A DNA stretch of 64,000 nucleotides, from assembly GCF_000204055.1 (NCBI RefSeq), contig NW_006768838.1:218185-282184 (forward strand), in the 5' to 3' direction. The position numbers and the translations under genes were made by a program. Of this stretch, positions 48,292 to 60,538 are shown in pieces (within the stretch, counting starts at the first letter, position 1; each line of letters starts with the position of its first letter). Source of the DNA: Melampsora larici-populina 98AG31 (lineage: Eukaryota > Basidiomycota > Pucciniomycetes > Pucciniales > Melampsoraceae). The notes below the pieces were generated by a model. It was not told the DNA's origin. It worked only from the letters and a program-made list of their open reading frames with translations, and made no database searches.

Positions 48292-51006
48292 TCACTGTCC
48301 CCAATGACTTGTATCAACTTCCTCTTCAATCACTTCCTCATCCTCATCATCCTCATCCCCATCATCACCCTTCTTACTTCCAACCTCATTAGCTTTTCTC
48401 ATCTCAAGATCTTCTAATCTTTCTTTTTCTCTCCATTTATCCATTGGATCTTCAGGAATCGGTCCAGTACAATCAATCCCAACCCATTTAGCATATTCTT
48501 CAAATGTATTTAAAGATTCAAGTCTAATGATTTCAGTATCTTCTTCAATTTCTTCTTCAGGTACACTAGGTGTGACACTCGCTCTAGAAGGTGGCTGTCT
48601 TCCCATCATCATATCGGTCATAATCTGGGGTGCTTTCTTTTCTTCTTTTATCCATTTCAATCTGATTTGTTTACGATTTCGACCAGGAAATAGTTGAGTG
48701 ATCATTTCAAAATCCGATCCGAACATTCTGACAGCCTATAAAAACAAATAACATTCTCAATACACCTAAACTACACGGAAACATAGATGCCGAGAGAAAA
48801 ACTTACGTCGAAGAATAATGCAGTCTCCTCTGCACTCCACCTTTCTCCGCGAATCTTTTTACTCCAGGTAAGGGAATTGACAAGTCGAGTCGAGTCATGT
48901 TCTTCGACAATCTCCATTTCATCCAATCGATCATTCTAAACTCAAGGAAACGGTCATCAGTCAATCAATCTTCTTCTGTTCCAAAACCAGTAGGTCTCGA
49001 CTTACCTGATCTTGTCTCTCAACCTGTAACGAATCTTGATCGAGCACAATCTGTCCATCAACAACTCTCAATTGAGGTGCGTATTGGGTTGGCTCGGGTA
49101 CATAATCTTCCTCTACCACCTCTTCTTCCTCTTCTTCGATATCAGGTAGTACTTGAGGCACAGCTGCTTTCGGAGTTGATTTCGTTTTCTTGCTCGTAGT
49201 TTGGAATTCATCAAACGTGACTTCTTCAAAGTTATCCATATCGTCATCTGAATCGAGGTCTTCGAGTCCATAAGTCTCTGCCAGTGATTTCTTCGCCTGA
49301 GCAGCTGCATTTGCTGCTTCTGTTTCCGCGTCCTCCTCTTGCACGACGTCCTCTTCTTCTTCTTCTTCCTCATCCTCTTCAGCAGGTCTAGTCTCCCTCC
49401 TAGGAGCAGGCGTACGCCTTTTCCTTTTCTCTTCTTCTCTTTTCGCCATCCTCTCCATCTTCTCACGATCCCTACGTTCGATAACCAATTTCATACGGTT
49501 CTGTAAAGTCTCACATCCTCTGCCTTTGCTCAATTGAGGTGCACAAAGGAAATCCATCTTCACCTTACTAGGATCGATAGGTGTATCAAATGCTTCGTCT
49601 TCATCTTCGTCAACATCAACTTTCTTTGCTTTCTTCCTTGGTTTTGGTTTTGGTTTTGATTTTGAAGCTGACCGTTTTTTCGGTTTCGGTTTGACTTTCT
49701 CGGTTTCTGACTCACTTTCATCATCATCACTTTGTTCGTAATTATCACCATCGTCTTCACTTCCAGAGCTATCATTGAAAAGCTTCTTGGTGCCAGGCGC
49801 GTTTTCCTCATGATTAGTATCATTGACTGGGGTCACCATTAAATCAGGCGTAGCCGACGTCCTGCCCTTGCCCTTTGCCGCTCTTAGTGCGGATAGATGG
49901 CGTTTACGTTTGAGTCTCGGTGAAATGTCTTCTTCTTCATCAGCATCGGCATTTTCGATTGGAGTAGGATTTGGTGCAGCTTTTCTTCTGGGTTTTTTAA
50001 CAGTGGGCACTTTTTTAGTCGATTTGGTGGTGGAAGTTTGTCGTTTCGAATCTTTCTTCGCTGTTTCGGCTGTTGATGCGTCTAGAGCGCCAGTGAGTGG
50101 TTGAGAAGGGACCGGAATATCATCTAGTCGCGAGGCATCCTCAACAGACTGGGAAATCGCCTCCACTACTCGAGATGATCCATCAGTCCCAGTCATGAGA
50201 CTGGGACCGGAAGCCATCGTCGGTCCCGCTGAGGAAGAAAGGCTAGAATTTGGTGTGGCTGTTGCAGAAACTGATGCAGCATTTGCGGCTGTAAGAACCG
50301 GGATGGACGGTTCTGGAGGGACTGAAGATCGTGGGGCAACAGAAGATCGACGAGAAGGTGGTGGAGTGGGATTTCGAAGCTTATGTTCTGCTCGAGCTGC
50401 TTTGGCAGCTTGAGCTTTGAGTTTCATTTTTTCGGCGGCAGTGAGACCTGATTGCGTAGAAGTAGTACTGATGTTACTCATCACTGAGCTGGCCCTGATC
50501 GTTCGATTCGTAGGTGGGCTTCCGTGTGAGTTTGGGATATTTTCAATTGATCGAAGGGTATTTTGAGATGGAATCGTCCGAGAGCTCGACGTATTGGAGC
50601 TTGATGGGGCATGAATGGGAGATGCCACCTCTGGCGGTCTTGAGGGGGTCTTGTTTGATGGAGGGTCGTTTTGAGATGTAATGCGAGATGTGGAGGATGA
50701 CGGAGCGGAACCGAGGGGAGTAGAGTTAGGGCCAGCGGTTTGACTGGGAGGACATGATGAATCTGGCGCCGATTTATTTGGTGCAGAGAGAGTAGATGTA
50801 ACGTGAGTTGTGGGTGTTGAAATCGGATGTGAAGAGACGGGTTGAGAAACATTTGGAGTTGTATTTGCTTGAGTGGGAGGTTTCCTGACTCCTTTTAATA
50901 CCGGTCGAAAGGAACGACCACCTTTCTCTAAAACGACGGTATTGGTTCAGCTATTTGGGTGAAGATGAAGTAGTTGAGTGATAGATGACTTACCAACTCT
51001 TGACAT
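48292..51006 (-). CDS. BDP1: TFIIIB subunit BDP1 (B'')
   Basis: Complement of 48292-48735, 48807-48935, 49006-50927 and 50994-51006; 835 aa, phases close. The first exon is only 13 nt (MSRV) and leads into KGGRSFRPVLKGVRKPP, a conserved N-terminal start of fungal BDP1. Residues 20-645 are mostly disordered, with Ser/Pro-rich, basic (KPKPKKRSASKSKPKPKPRK) and acidic blocks. The SANT domain is split over exons 3 and 4 at about residues 676-721: RWSAEETALFFDAVRMFGSD, FEMITQLFPGRNRKQIRLKW. BDP1 joins BRF1 and TBP in TFIIIB and opens the promoter for RNA polymerase III. It ends in an acidic tail with a terminal SHWGQ. It lies 12 kb from RPC34, another Pol III factor, on the same strand. Confidence 0.92.
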
Positions 51007-52707
51007 ATTTTGAGTTCTGGATGAATCGATCGTTCGTCAAAGTTGCAAAATTGAAATTGGTCAAATGGTCAAATGGTCAACCTCAATCTGAAATCCTAAA
51101 AATTAAAACTTTTGTCAGATGCTTAAGTGCTTAGCTTAATTATCCTGCGTAGCCGCAGGGCGTGTCGCTAGCAACGTCACACGCAGCATGGGCCGCACAC
51201 GACCTTCGCCCGCGCACAATATAGGGGGCCGACCCATGAGGAAACCAATAAAGGGCCTTTGTCTGGTCACTTTCACCAAACTCACCCCCAATCACCACTA
51301 TCATCAACATCAAACTCAGATTATTGGGCTCTCTCACTGACTCACTTACACTAAGCTTCTCAAATATGACTCATCTCGATTTTTTCTCCCCATCAGATCC
51401 ACCTCAAGCCCCAGGGCAGTGAAATCCTGCAAATGCACCCTGGACAGTATGAAGTATAATAATGATTATTATATTTCAATTGTTAAACTAGGTACAAGGG
51501 AGAAGAGGATAATGAGAAAGGGGAAGATAGGGTGGAAGGTTAACAACTAAGAGTCTGCTGGGACAAATCCTGGCAGACTACAGTCAGTTGACTCTTAAAG
51601 AAGAGGTTTCAATTTATAATTTAATATAACAATGAGAACTGGATCCCAAGGTTCTCCAGTATCCTTTCAGTAACAGGATAAAGAGTGACTAGATCAAGTT
51701 GAAGGTCCTGGTTGTGCCATACCATCTGCCAAGTCGAATCAGTGCCAGAAGGGTCTGTCAAAATCAAAAAGTGGTCAAGTTGAGGTCACAATCAAAGGTC
51801 AGTCACCTAATTACATAGGGTTAAGGTGTGACTTGGTACTTTCGCTTTGGGGGTGTAGTTGTGATTGTTGGGTGTAGGTATGTATCATGTGTGACACATG
51901 TATGGTGATTGGTAAAGGTTGGTGGGTATAGGATCAAGGGGTGTTGTGGATGAGGAAAGGAAAGCAAAGCATGGTGGATTTTTGACTGACAGAGTGGAAT
52001 TTTGTGCGGAGGTGTGGATTTGTCCTCAGTAGGTGTGTTCAGATATGTGGGGTGGTGGACCTGTGAGAAGTAGGGAGTGTGACCGTATTGGTCTTCCTCT
52101 GAGACTATCTTGCTCTGAGACTATCCAAAATTTGGAAAAGTGATGTGGCTTGTTGTATACTTACCACACAAGTTGGTGGCGGCTTGTAGCACTGTATAGT
52201 TCATACGTACAGTGGATTAGAAATCCATTCCAATGGCTCGCTCTGGAACAGAGGGAATTCCGGACTTAGGAAATTATTGCAAATTGGCAAAGAGATTCCT
52301 ACTTGGTTTTTATTTCAATCTGTGATGGAGATCTTATAAGAAGGTTATACTCGTAAAAAGAAACATGGATCTGTTGGTAAGCAAAACTTGATTTCAATTT
52401 GATTTCAAATATCAATAACTTGCAAAAATGAAATCAAACTTCAATATGAAGATGATTAAAAAAGTCTGTCGTGTTGATCAGCCTTATGTCAGTATTGTAG
52501 ATTGCTTCAAGCGTACCTACACCAATGAGGGTATTGTAATAGCTATCCAGTGAGCCACGTCGTTCTCTGGATTGTTTCGATCTCTTAGCTGACAATCGAT
52601 CCTATCAAATACGCAGGTTTGATAACCAACCCAAATCAAAGCTATCACCTTCTATGATGCACACCCAGTTAGATCTGACTTAAGGCTTTACAGAATCAAA
52701 TCGTATA
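51007..52707. other. Intergenic stretch between BDP1 and the mariner element
   Basis: No gene. At 51150-51240 there is a GC-rich patch with CCTGCG-tagc-CGCAGG. Sequence 52081-52107 reappears inverted at 58363-58389 on the other side of the mariner element. Confidence 0.45.
52081..52107 (+). repeat. Inverted repeat arm left of the mariner element
   Basis: Contains GTCTTCCTCTGAGACTA, exact reverse complement of part of 58363-58389; the 27-bp arms differ at only a few positions. A short direct repeat, CTGAGACTATC, follows at once. Confidence 0.55.
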
Positions 52708-53170
52708 CAGCCAATGTAAGAACGATTGGCAGATTTTTCAGAAAATGTGTCGTCGCCGGATTTAATGAAAAGGGCAAAAACTTGAAAATTGGCTTTCGAG
52801 ATGTAAAACTATACTGTAGTACCCTTTACCCATCTTACACCTAAGTTTAATTTCCTCTCTCCCTATAATGCCATTACACCCCGCTGTACCATACCGAAAG
52901 CCGGTTAATGGTTGTGAACTGATTTCCTTCTTTACCGGTTTTGGTTTCCATCCACTTCAATTCCTTGTTGACCTTCTGTCCACTTCTTTCCGTCTCATCC
53001 GGAGTCTACAACCTCATCCAAGCAGTCTATCGATCCAAGACTCCTTTCACTCGGATCAAACAAACTGTCACATCATTCGCACTCACTGGCTCACTTCATT
53101 GTGATTCCTTTTCGTTTTTTCTTTTTTTTTCTGTTTCCTCACTACTGTACTGACATCGTTCTTTCTACAG

Positions 53171-54294
53171 ATGCCCATCAACACCTATCCGACCAAGATC
53201 AAGTTGGTCGTGGTTTGGATGGTCATGCATGGCATGAGGTTCCACGATATTGTATTGACCCTTGGCGTGGATGTTTCCCTCACCTCCATTTGCCGATGGT
53301 TCGACTTGTACCAAACTACCCGCACGGTGATCACAAATCCCGATGACCACATGATTCCAGACACTCGCCCCATTTTAGGCCAAGCTCAACACAACTTCAT
53401 CATTGACTTGCTTCAACATGATCCTACCTTATTTCTAGACAAGCTTCAGGAGAGGATCTCCAACCGGTTTGGATTTATTGTTTCTCTCAAGACTCTTTCA
53501 AATGAAGTACACTTGAAACTTGGATGGACAAGAAAGAAATCTTGCACTGTCCATCCTAATCAATCGGAGGAGGCGCGAGGTGCTTATATTGGCAATATAT
53601 TTGGAATTGATCCTTTTTGTCTGGTATTCACCGGTGAGATACAAGATTCTTTTCTTCCTTTGACCGAAATCAGCTGATTTATTGTTGTTCTTATTGTTAT
53701 TCATACAGACAAAACTGCTGTCAATAAACGTCATCTTTATCATGATTACGCACGTGCGCCTCGTGGCGAAAGAACTGTGTGACTAGAGAGGGCAACTCGA
53801 TCCCAGAGATGGTCTGTTTTACCAGCCATCTCTTTAGGAGGACTTGTAGCCTTGGCTATCCAGCCTGGTGGATACTCAAGAATCGACTTTGAGGCTTACT
53901 TAGAAGACCAATTAGTAAGTCATCTTCTTTCTTATTGTTTGGTATTCACAACTGACATATGGATTGATACATTACATAGTTGCCAGCTATGAATCCTTGG
54001 GCAGCTAGGAATTTGGTCCTCGTGATGGATAATGCGCCTATCCATCACGGAGGAAATATTGAGGCACTTTGTGAAGCACGTGGAATCCGGGTACTCTATC
54101 TTCCAGCATATTCACCTGATTACAACCCTATTGAGTTAGGCTTTTCACCCCTGAAGTCACGTTTGAAAAGAAGCTGAGCCCTTCACCGGGCAGTCAATGT
54201 GGCGGGAGAGGAAGTATCAATTTATTTGATGTGTTTGACTTTGTTCACTGAATCACTTTGCACCAAGCTATTCAAAAGTTGTCGATATATTTGA
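53171..54294 (+). pseudogene. Tc1/mariner (DDE_3) transposase with two in-frame TGA stops
   Basis: Exons 53171-53633, 53709-53914 and 53980-54294; splice phases close. An N-terminal helix-turn-helix region (IKLVVVWMVMHGMRFHDIVL, SLTSICRWFDLYQ) precedes the DDE core: the first Asp in DKTAVNKRHLYHD, the second in VLVMDNAPIHH, and the acidic third residue in YLPAYSPDYNPIELGF. TGA at 53780-53782 follows GERTV, and TGA at 54175-54177 follows SRLKR-S. Reading past them restores family-like sequence to a normal C-terminus (LCTKLFKSCRYI) and a stop at 54292-54294. Both stops can come from CGA by a C-to-T change. An AG acceptor directly before the ATG suggests an upstream, probably non-coding, exon. 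Confidence 0.8.
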
Positions 54295-55422
54295 AATTGT
54301 TATTTTTCATGGTATCTCCATTTATTCTTGGTATCAATCACAATTTATCAGTGGTATTCACTAGTTCATAGTATTGAAAATATATTTCTATGATCAGATA
54401 TTATTCCTGTTTGTACACAGATATTGACTGCTATAGCTAACTATTGAGAGTCTAGAAATCAAAATCATTTTTTCAAGTCATGACTTGCTCTTTGCTTAGA
54501 CTTCCAAATTCTCGTGCTTCTGTGAATAATAATGACGGCTTAAAACTGGCATGAGTTATTTCGCACTAAAGGGCCAAAAAACCAATGAAGGCACAATCTT
54601 CAAACCTATATAGAGTCATTCAAAAAAATTTAAAGTCATTGAATGACTTTACATCTGCTTTAGGTATTACGACTCTTTGGGTATTCTTTTGATTTGGTCA
54701 AGTAGACAGTCTCTCAAATTTCTTTTTGTTTTTCACAATCCATAACATCAGTTGAGGATTACAGTTCAATCAAATTTTTTACACGCTGAACCAAGGATAA
54801 TAATATATTTCATGGGTTATCAAACACACAAGAGGAACTAGATTTTCAAACACTACAAGGAAGTATACTCAAGCGACTGACTGAGAAAGGATATCTCTGT
54901 TCAAGAACTAACTTTGATAAGAATGTATAGAATGATTCAACCAGGACAATAACACCATCAAATTGGTTGGAAAAACACACCAAGTGACCATTTTGAAATA
55001 ACTATACAACAAGATATAATAATAATCAAACACAACACCAAATAAATTCAGGTTGAGATAAATAAATTCTGAATAAGATAAAAAATATCTGATGATAATT
55101 TGCAATTCTGTTTGTAATAAGCTGGAAAACTAATTTGATTTATAGCCACTGACCAGATTGTGAGCAGGGTTCATTATAATAATGAGCTGATGTATCATTT
55201 GCTAATAGGATAAACAATACATATATATTTAATCATACGTCAATAATATTGAGATATGTGAAGATAATAAAACTAATATACTAAATTAATGATAAGATAT
55301 TGCCCAAATAATGAACTTGAGGCCAAAGATGTGGGCACGGTGGGTTAATAAGTAAATTCTAAGATACAAATTAACCAAAAAGAGATAAGTGATCAGTTCC
55401 AAGCGTTGTTTTTGGGAAGTGG

Positions 55423-57313
55423 TCAAAGTTTCTTACATTTGTAACGAGCTTGCGCTTTGGTCAAAATGCGGTGGGCAATTTGACGGTCAATCCCTTTGGA
55501 GGTTAGACTTGCCTCAGTGAGTTGAACACTGGGAATCAGGTCAGTCCAGGAAAGGATGCCGGCCTCTCTAAGAAGAGTTCGAGTTTGTTCATTGTCAAAT
55601 GCAATGTTGCAGTCGGCCAGAAACAGTTTGAATTCGACCGAATGAGATGTGGACGGGCGTTCAAACTTGATACTACTACTGACACTATTGCTTACCCAGT
55701 CGCTTTTATGATCGCTTGAAACATAAATTGGTTCATTGATAGAAGTTTTGGGTTCTGGAGCAGGAGCAATTGAAAAAATCATGTCAGTAACTGATTATAT
55801 CCAAGCAAACGTACCATGACACCTCGCTTACGTTGTTCTACCTTCAACTTCTTCAAGTCCGGCTTGATGTCAATCATCTCGCTTGGCCCGGAGAGGTCAC
55901 GTTTGCCACCTATCTTCACCAAGTCAGGCTTGATATTGGGCTGGGAGCTGGCATGGGAAAAAGGGTCGTTTTGGTGGTTCGGAGGATTGTTCTTCAATCC
56001 AGACCCACCAGCCTGAATATTGAGGTTTGAGTGGGTCTTTTGAGACAATCCATGTGATTTTCAAGGCTTCCCTTGCAAACAAAGTTCAACCCGGTGATCC
56101 ACACCCATGTCAGGGTGGAACCACCGGCTCTTATTGATCTCATACCGGAATTCCAAAGTATTCGGAGGGATTTCCGTGGTTGCAATGTTGGCCGCCTATA
56201 AGAAGGTGAAGTGGTCAGTTGTTTCCATAAAACCTACATAGTGAAGATGGTTAAATGTTCACTTACAACCCCGTTTGCCCAAATCCAGGCCGCCGGGTAA
56301 GTCAATCAATATTGGAAGGTCGGATCCCAAGGCGTAGTCAATATCTTACCAGGTCCACCGTTGGACTTTTCAAGTGTGTGTTTGCTAAAAATTGAGTTAG
56401 CAAAAGTAGCTAACTCTCTTTCTTTCTTCGATTCCTGTGTAGGATCATAGAAAATAGAAAAATTGATAAATAATATATGAAGTTAGGGGATATGCTCACC
56501 TCGGTTTCTTGAACTTAGGTTCCGCCTCCGTTAGTTGTCGCAATCAGCTTCTTAGTCGCGGATGCCTGTTCAATGCAATCATGTTAGAAAGAATTGAAGA
56601 AAGATGAAAAATATAAAAACAAAATTGAACAGAACAAACTTGCCTTATCTTTTGCTTTAACTTGCACATTCTCATTTTCAATCAAAATAGTACACATTTT
56701 CTTGGTAGACTTCTCAAGAGCGTCGACCAAATTTTGCCATTGATCAAAATTGGTGAGAACTGACTTGATCCGCCCAATGGTGGCTTTCCACTTTAGGTCA
56801 GGCAAGAAATGACTATTGAGAATTACATTTTTCATACCAGCCTCGTACTTTTCACAAGCTCCAGCCACAAGTTCCTTGAACTCATTCAAACTTTTTCCAA
56901 ACACGCAAATTTTTGTTTTGAGGTAGCCAGCGTTGATTGCTTTAGAATCAATCAGATTAAGTTTAGAAGACTCCGGTACCTTCTTACTAGCCCCAACTTT
57001 GGGGGTGCTCTGATTCGGAGCATTGATGTTGACCTCCGTATCGGTATAAATTTTGAATCGGACCTTGAATGTCATCAGGTTATTCTGATCAAAAGCATCA
57101 CGAGCCGCAGTGCCCACACGCAATAAGGGGGCTTGCTTGAGGCAGGTTGATCGTTGCTTGTCTCCGACCCGGTCCTCTGATTCTTCAAACACTGAAAGTG
57201 ATCAAGCATTAGTTGAAGAATGCAAAAAATGCACAGATGAAAAGTAGCTCACAACTGTTCATGTAGCCAGTCACGGGAGTCGCAGCCGGAGTGATTGCGG
57301 AAGGATTAGACAT
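55423..57313 (-). pseudogene. Accessory gene of the mariner element, SAM-like C-terminus, three in-frame stops
   Basis: Minus-strand exons: 57313-57253, 57191-56644 (followed by a GC-AG intron), an exon from about 56574 to 56491, one from about 56444 to 56265, one from about 56196 to 55815, and a last one from about 55755 to the stop at 55423. Phases close, with in-frame TAA at 56517-56515, TGA at 56308-56306 and TGA at 56063-56061. Segments include FKVRFKIYTDTEVNINAPN, FDQWQNLVDALEKSTKKM, TLEFRYEINKSRWFHPDMGV and DLKKLKVEQRKRG. The last exon ends in a helical segment (EFKLFLADCNIAF, LLREAGILSWTDLI, GIDRQIAHRILTKAQARYK) shaped like a sterile alpha motif. I do not recognise the family. All three stops are explained by C-to-T change in CGA or CAA codons. 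Confidence 0.6.
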
Positions 57314-57957
57314 TTGTGAAACTGTCAAAGAGAAGCATTAATAAGATAAGTGCTGAATCCATTGAGAGACGATGAATTCAACCAACATGGAAGAGAAGAC
57401 GTACGACAGATCTGTATTGGGTAGAACTGAGGAGAAAAGTAGATTGGAACAGAAGGCGTATAATAGATTTGCGACAGGTAAAACAGAGGAGAAAATGAAA
57501 TTATTGATACAGTAGATAATGTATGGATTGTGAAAATTGATTTGTTGAATAAGATGTGAATGGTGAATAAGGATTCGATGGGAATAAGTACAAAAGAAGG
57601 GGACAAGTTGATAAAGGAGGTAGGTGAAGGATATAACAATTGAAAGTAGGGGAAATACAACACATTATCAGTGAATGATGTCATTGAGAGAACTCGTTGG
57701 AGAAGGCTCTTTCCGGCCATTAGAAATTGGAATGGAAGAGGAAGACAAATAGCCGGAAGACAGAGAGAAGGGAGAGAGAAGGGAGAGGTATGTATGAGGA
57801 TCAGAGGAGGAAGGGCCAAACTTTTTGTTGAATCCAAGAGATGGACAATACAGTTAACTCTGAAAGTCGAAAACAATCAAGTTTTTGACTTCCAGAGTTA
57901 AATCCGCTGACGACACATTTTCTGAAAAATCTGCCGATAGTTTTTACAATGGCTGTA

Positions 57958-60538
57958 GGTGTTTTGCAACATTCACTTCAAATTCTGTTCCAATCAAAAC
58001 TGATGAATTTAACTGATTCATCTTCTAGTATTAGTATTGTTGAAAACCAGGATAATCGTGTTATGATTTCTGAACGGCCGACTAGGCATCCAATCATTGG
58101 ACCGTAGTAGATCTAACAAGTGGCCCTCATCAATCAAGGTTATCTATACATGTACCTACATAGACATGGATAGACATGGATCCATTGCTCATTTGGAGCA
58201 ATCCAGAGCAGATTTCTTGGATGCATCGATTGCACAAAAGATGTTTGTACAGACTTGTGTGGGTCCGAGAAGGTCAGAGAATAACAAGAAACGCCCCTCT
58301 TGGAAAGCAAGTGCCACCTGAGAAAAATTATACTATCCCTGTATGTCTCAGGGATCCTCTCAGGTAGTCTCAGAGGAAGACTGATACGGCAACTCTCCCA
58401 AGAAGTAGGTGGAGCGTGGCAACAGGGTGGTGGAGGTGTGATATGTAGGTGAAGTATATGGGAAGGGTGGTGAGGTGCGTGTATGATAGATGAGTGTGGC
58501 TGGAAGAGCTCCCTTATAAAAAAAGGGACTTAGAGAAAATTTGAGATCTCAAAGATGCTTCTCAAGATTCAACTTCATCTCACAGTATTCCTAGGAACCC
58601 CATTGGGTCACAGGGTACTCTGTATGACCCTATGGTATAGGGTAAAGACTTAAGTGTTCAGGTGCTGAATTTTATTTTCTAACAATCATTTTACATGATT
58701 AATTCAAATTGGTCTCAGTTTCTTTGTTATAAAACATCTCAATTTAATAATCTATATACTTAAAACAATTAAATAGATCTCCACGACACAAGTATTGTTG
58801 ATAGTGATTGATTCCAGGAGGAGTCGGTGACCTAACTATTGTATAAGGCATAGTAGGAATCTCCTTACTCCTGATTGAATTCTTTCATCAAGTATCTATT
58901 AGTGTTGATCTTGTTTTAGTTGTTGATTTCTATTTTTGTGTTTTGTTGCGGCAATAAAGACATAAAGATCTCTATTTGTCTCAGGGACTACACTAAGGGA
59001 TGCTGAGGTGGAACAGTATTCAAACCACTTCTGAGTACTGATCTGTATAAGCACTGGCACAGTCCTAGCAAGGGTCAAGTTGCTGTGGTTAAGTTGGGTA
59101 GGCATCCAAGCCTTTTTGATCAGTTGGAAACATACCAGAAAAAAACTCAAACAAAAAAAAACTTGCAAATCATTGGGCCCCTGGTTTTGGGGGCTCTCTC
59201 AATAGGCACAGTGTAGGAGCCTTTGGTGCCCTAGTCGTTGAATGACTTCTTGTATTCACATTACTAGTACCTGTCTCTTGTACCTTCATGTTGATTTTTA
59301 CTGCGGCCACTTTTACTTTGTCTTGTACAGTCTTCCTGTCATTGTTGAAAGAAGTCATTGTCTTTGGAAAAATTCTTTCTAACTTTGAACCTTCCCTAAA
59401 ACTTTGAAAATTGGTTAGTTGGATATTTTTTGTTTTGGTTGTCGGTGGAGAGGTTTAGGAATTCTTCCAATACTTGAATCTCAAACTATCATGGTGAACA
59501 ACCCAGACTCTTGAGTTATGGATTCATGCCGGTCCGTAAATGTCAAAATCAGTTCATAGAACTATGCCTCAGGTTATACCTTTGCTAGGACTTGCAAACA
59601 AAGTTCTACACCTGTCTGTCAGAGTAGGGATGGATTAAATTCCGAACGTGAACCTAAAATCTACAAATGCACAATTCCATGATAGCCAATTACATTCATC
59701 CAAGGAGAGAAGTGAATGACTTGGATGAAGAAAGAAGATTATCAAATTTGCTGCTCTTCCAGGTATATAACTGATACATTGTAAAAATACCTAGGTTTGG
59801 AATGGTTTCAAACAGTTTTACTAAAATCATACACATAGCGATAACATAATAATTGAAATGTAAGTTGAATTAAAATATTAGCGAAGTGTCGTGGTTTTGA
59901 AATGTAATCTGCGTAAATAAAATGAACGAAAAACACGCTTTACTTCAACATTGGCATGCAGGAGAAAAAGAGACAGACAAAGTAGAATCAAGCTAGCTTA
60001 AATATATATTGCATGGAAGAGATAATGTCAATTCAAGTGTCAGAAGAGCTGAGAAGCCAAAGCAATACAACAATTTCACAGCTGAGAAAGGGCAAATCCA
60101 GATAAGTGCAATAGGACCGATTCACGCTTGTTGGTGGGGTTTATGAACGTGTGTGTTATCCTGTGGTGTTTTTATCAGACTCAGTACTTGCATGTGTGAT
60201 ATAGGAGATACATCCGCCCTCCGGAGACTGTATAAAATCAAGAACAGAGCACTTCCGAAGCTGATCACTTCAATTGTTTGTCTTTTGGAATCAAAAATGT
60301 TGATTTACTAACATGTTTCCAAAACTTGAGATGACAGCATTTTTACCCTAATGAATTGCAACGAGGCATTAGAGAATGAAACAAAGGCAGACCTTGGCGA
60401 AAAAAAAACTTACGACACGAACGAGAAGCCAAAAGTACGGATCTAGGATAAAGCGACCATTTTGTAGCAAAGTTTTCTTGTGAAAAAAATGTAAAGAAAC
60501 GTAAGATCAAACACAGAATTCCATATCATCAACTTTCA
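57958..60538. other. Intergenic stretch right of the mariner element
   Basis: No gene recognised. Short minus-strand frames at 58899-59168 and 59170-59358 are without domains. The sequence at 58500-58680 (tataaaaaaagggac, runs of CCTATGGTATAGGG) could be the end of another repeat. Confidence 0.4.
58363..58389 (-). repeat. Inverted repeat arm right of the mariner element
   Basis: Reverse complement partner of 52081-52107 (TAGTCTCAGAGGAAGAC exact, flanks with a few changes). Confidence 0.55.

Larger units (their letters stand above)
52708..57955 (+). mobile_element. Tc1/mariner-type DNA transposon, 5.25 kb, with an accessory gene
   Basis: Terminal inverted repeats of about 57 bp begin CAGCCA(A/T)TGTAA and contain GGCAGATTTTTCAGAAAATG and TGTCGTC; the left arm is at 52708-52764 and the right ends at 57955. 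TA stands on both sides (52706-52707, 57956-57957), as in all Tc1/mariner insertions. Inside are a DDE_3-type transposase (53171-54294, plus) and a second multi-exon gene (55423-57313, minus). At more than 5 kb it is far larger than usual Tc1/mariner elements of 1.3-2.5 kb. A subterminal hairpin pairs TTAACTCTG (57854-57862) with CAGAGTTAA (57893-57901). Both genes carry stops, so this copy is decayed. Confidence 0.88.

Noticed and set aside
50195..50852. Open frames on both strands overlapping BDP1 exon 2
   Set aside because: Low-complexity shadows of the BDP1 coding frame, which is confirmed by splice phases and the SANT domain.
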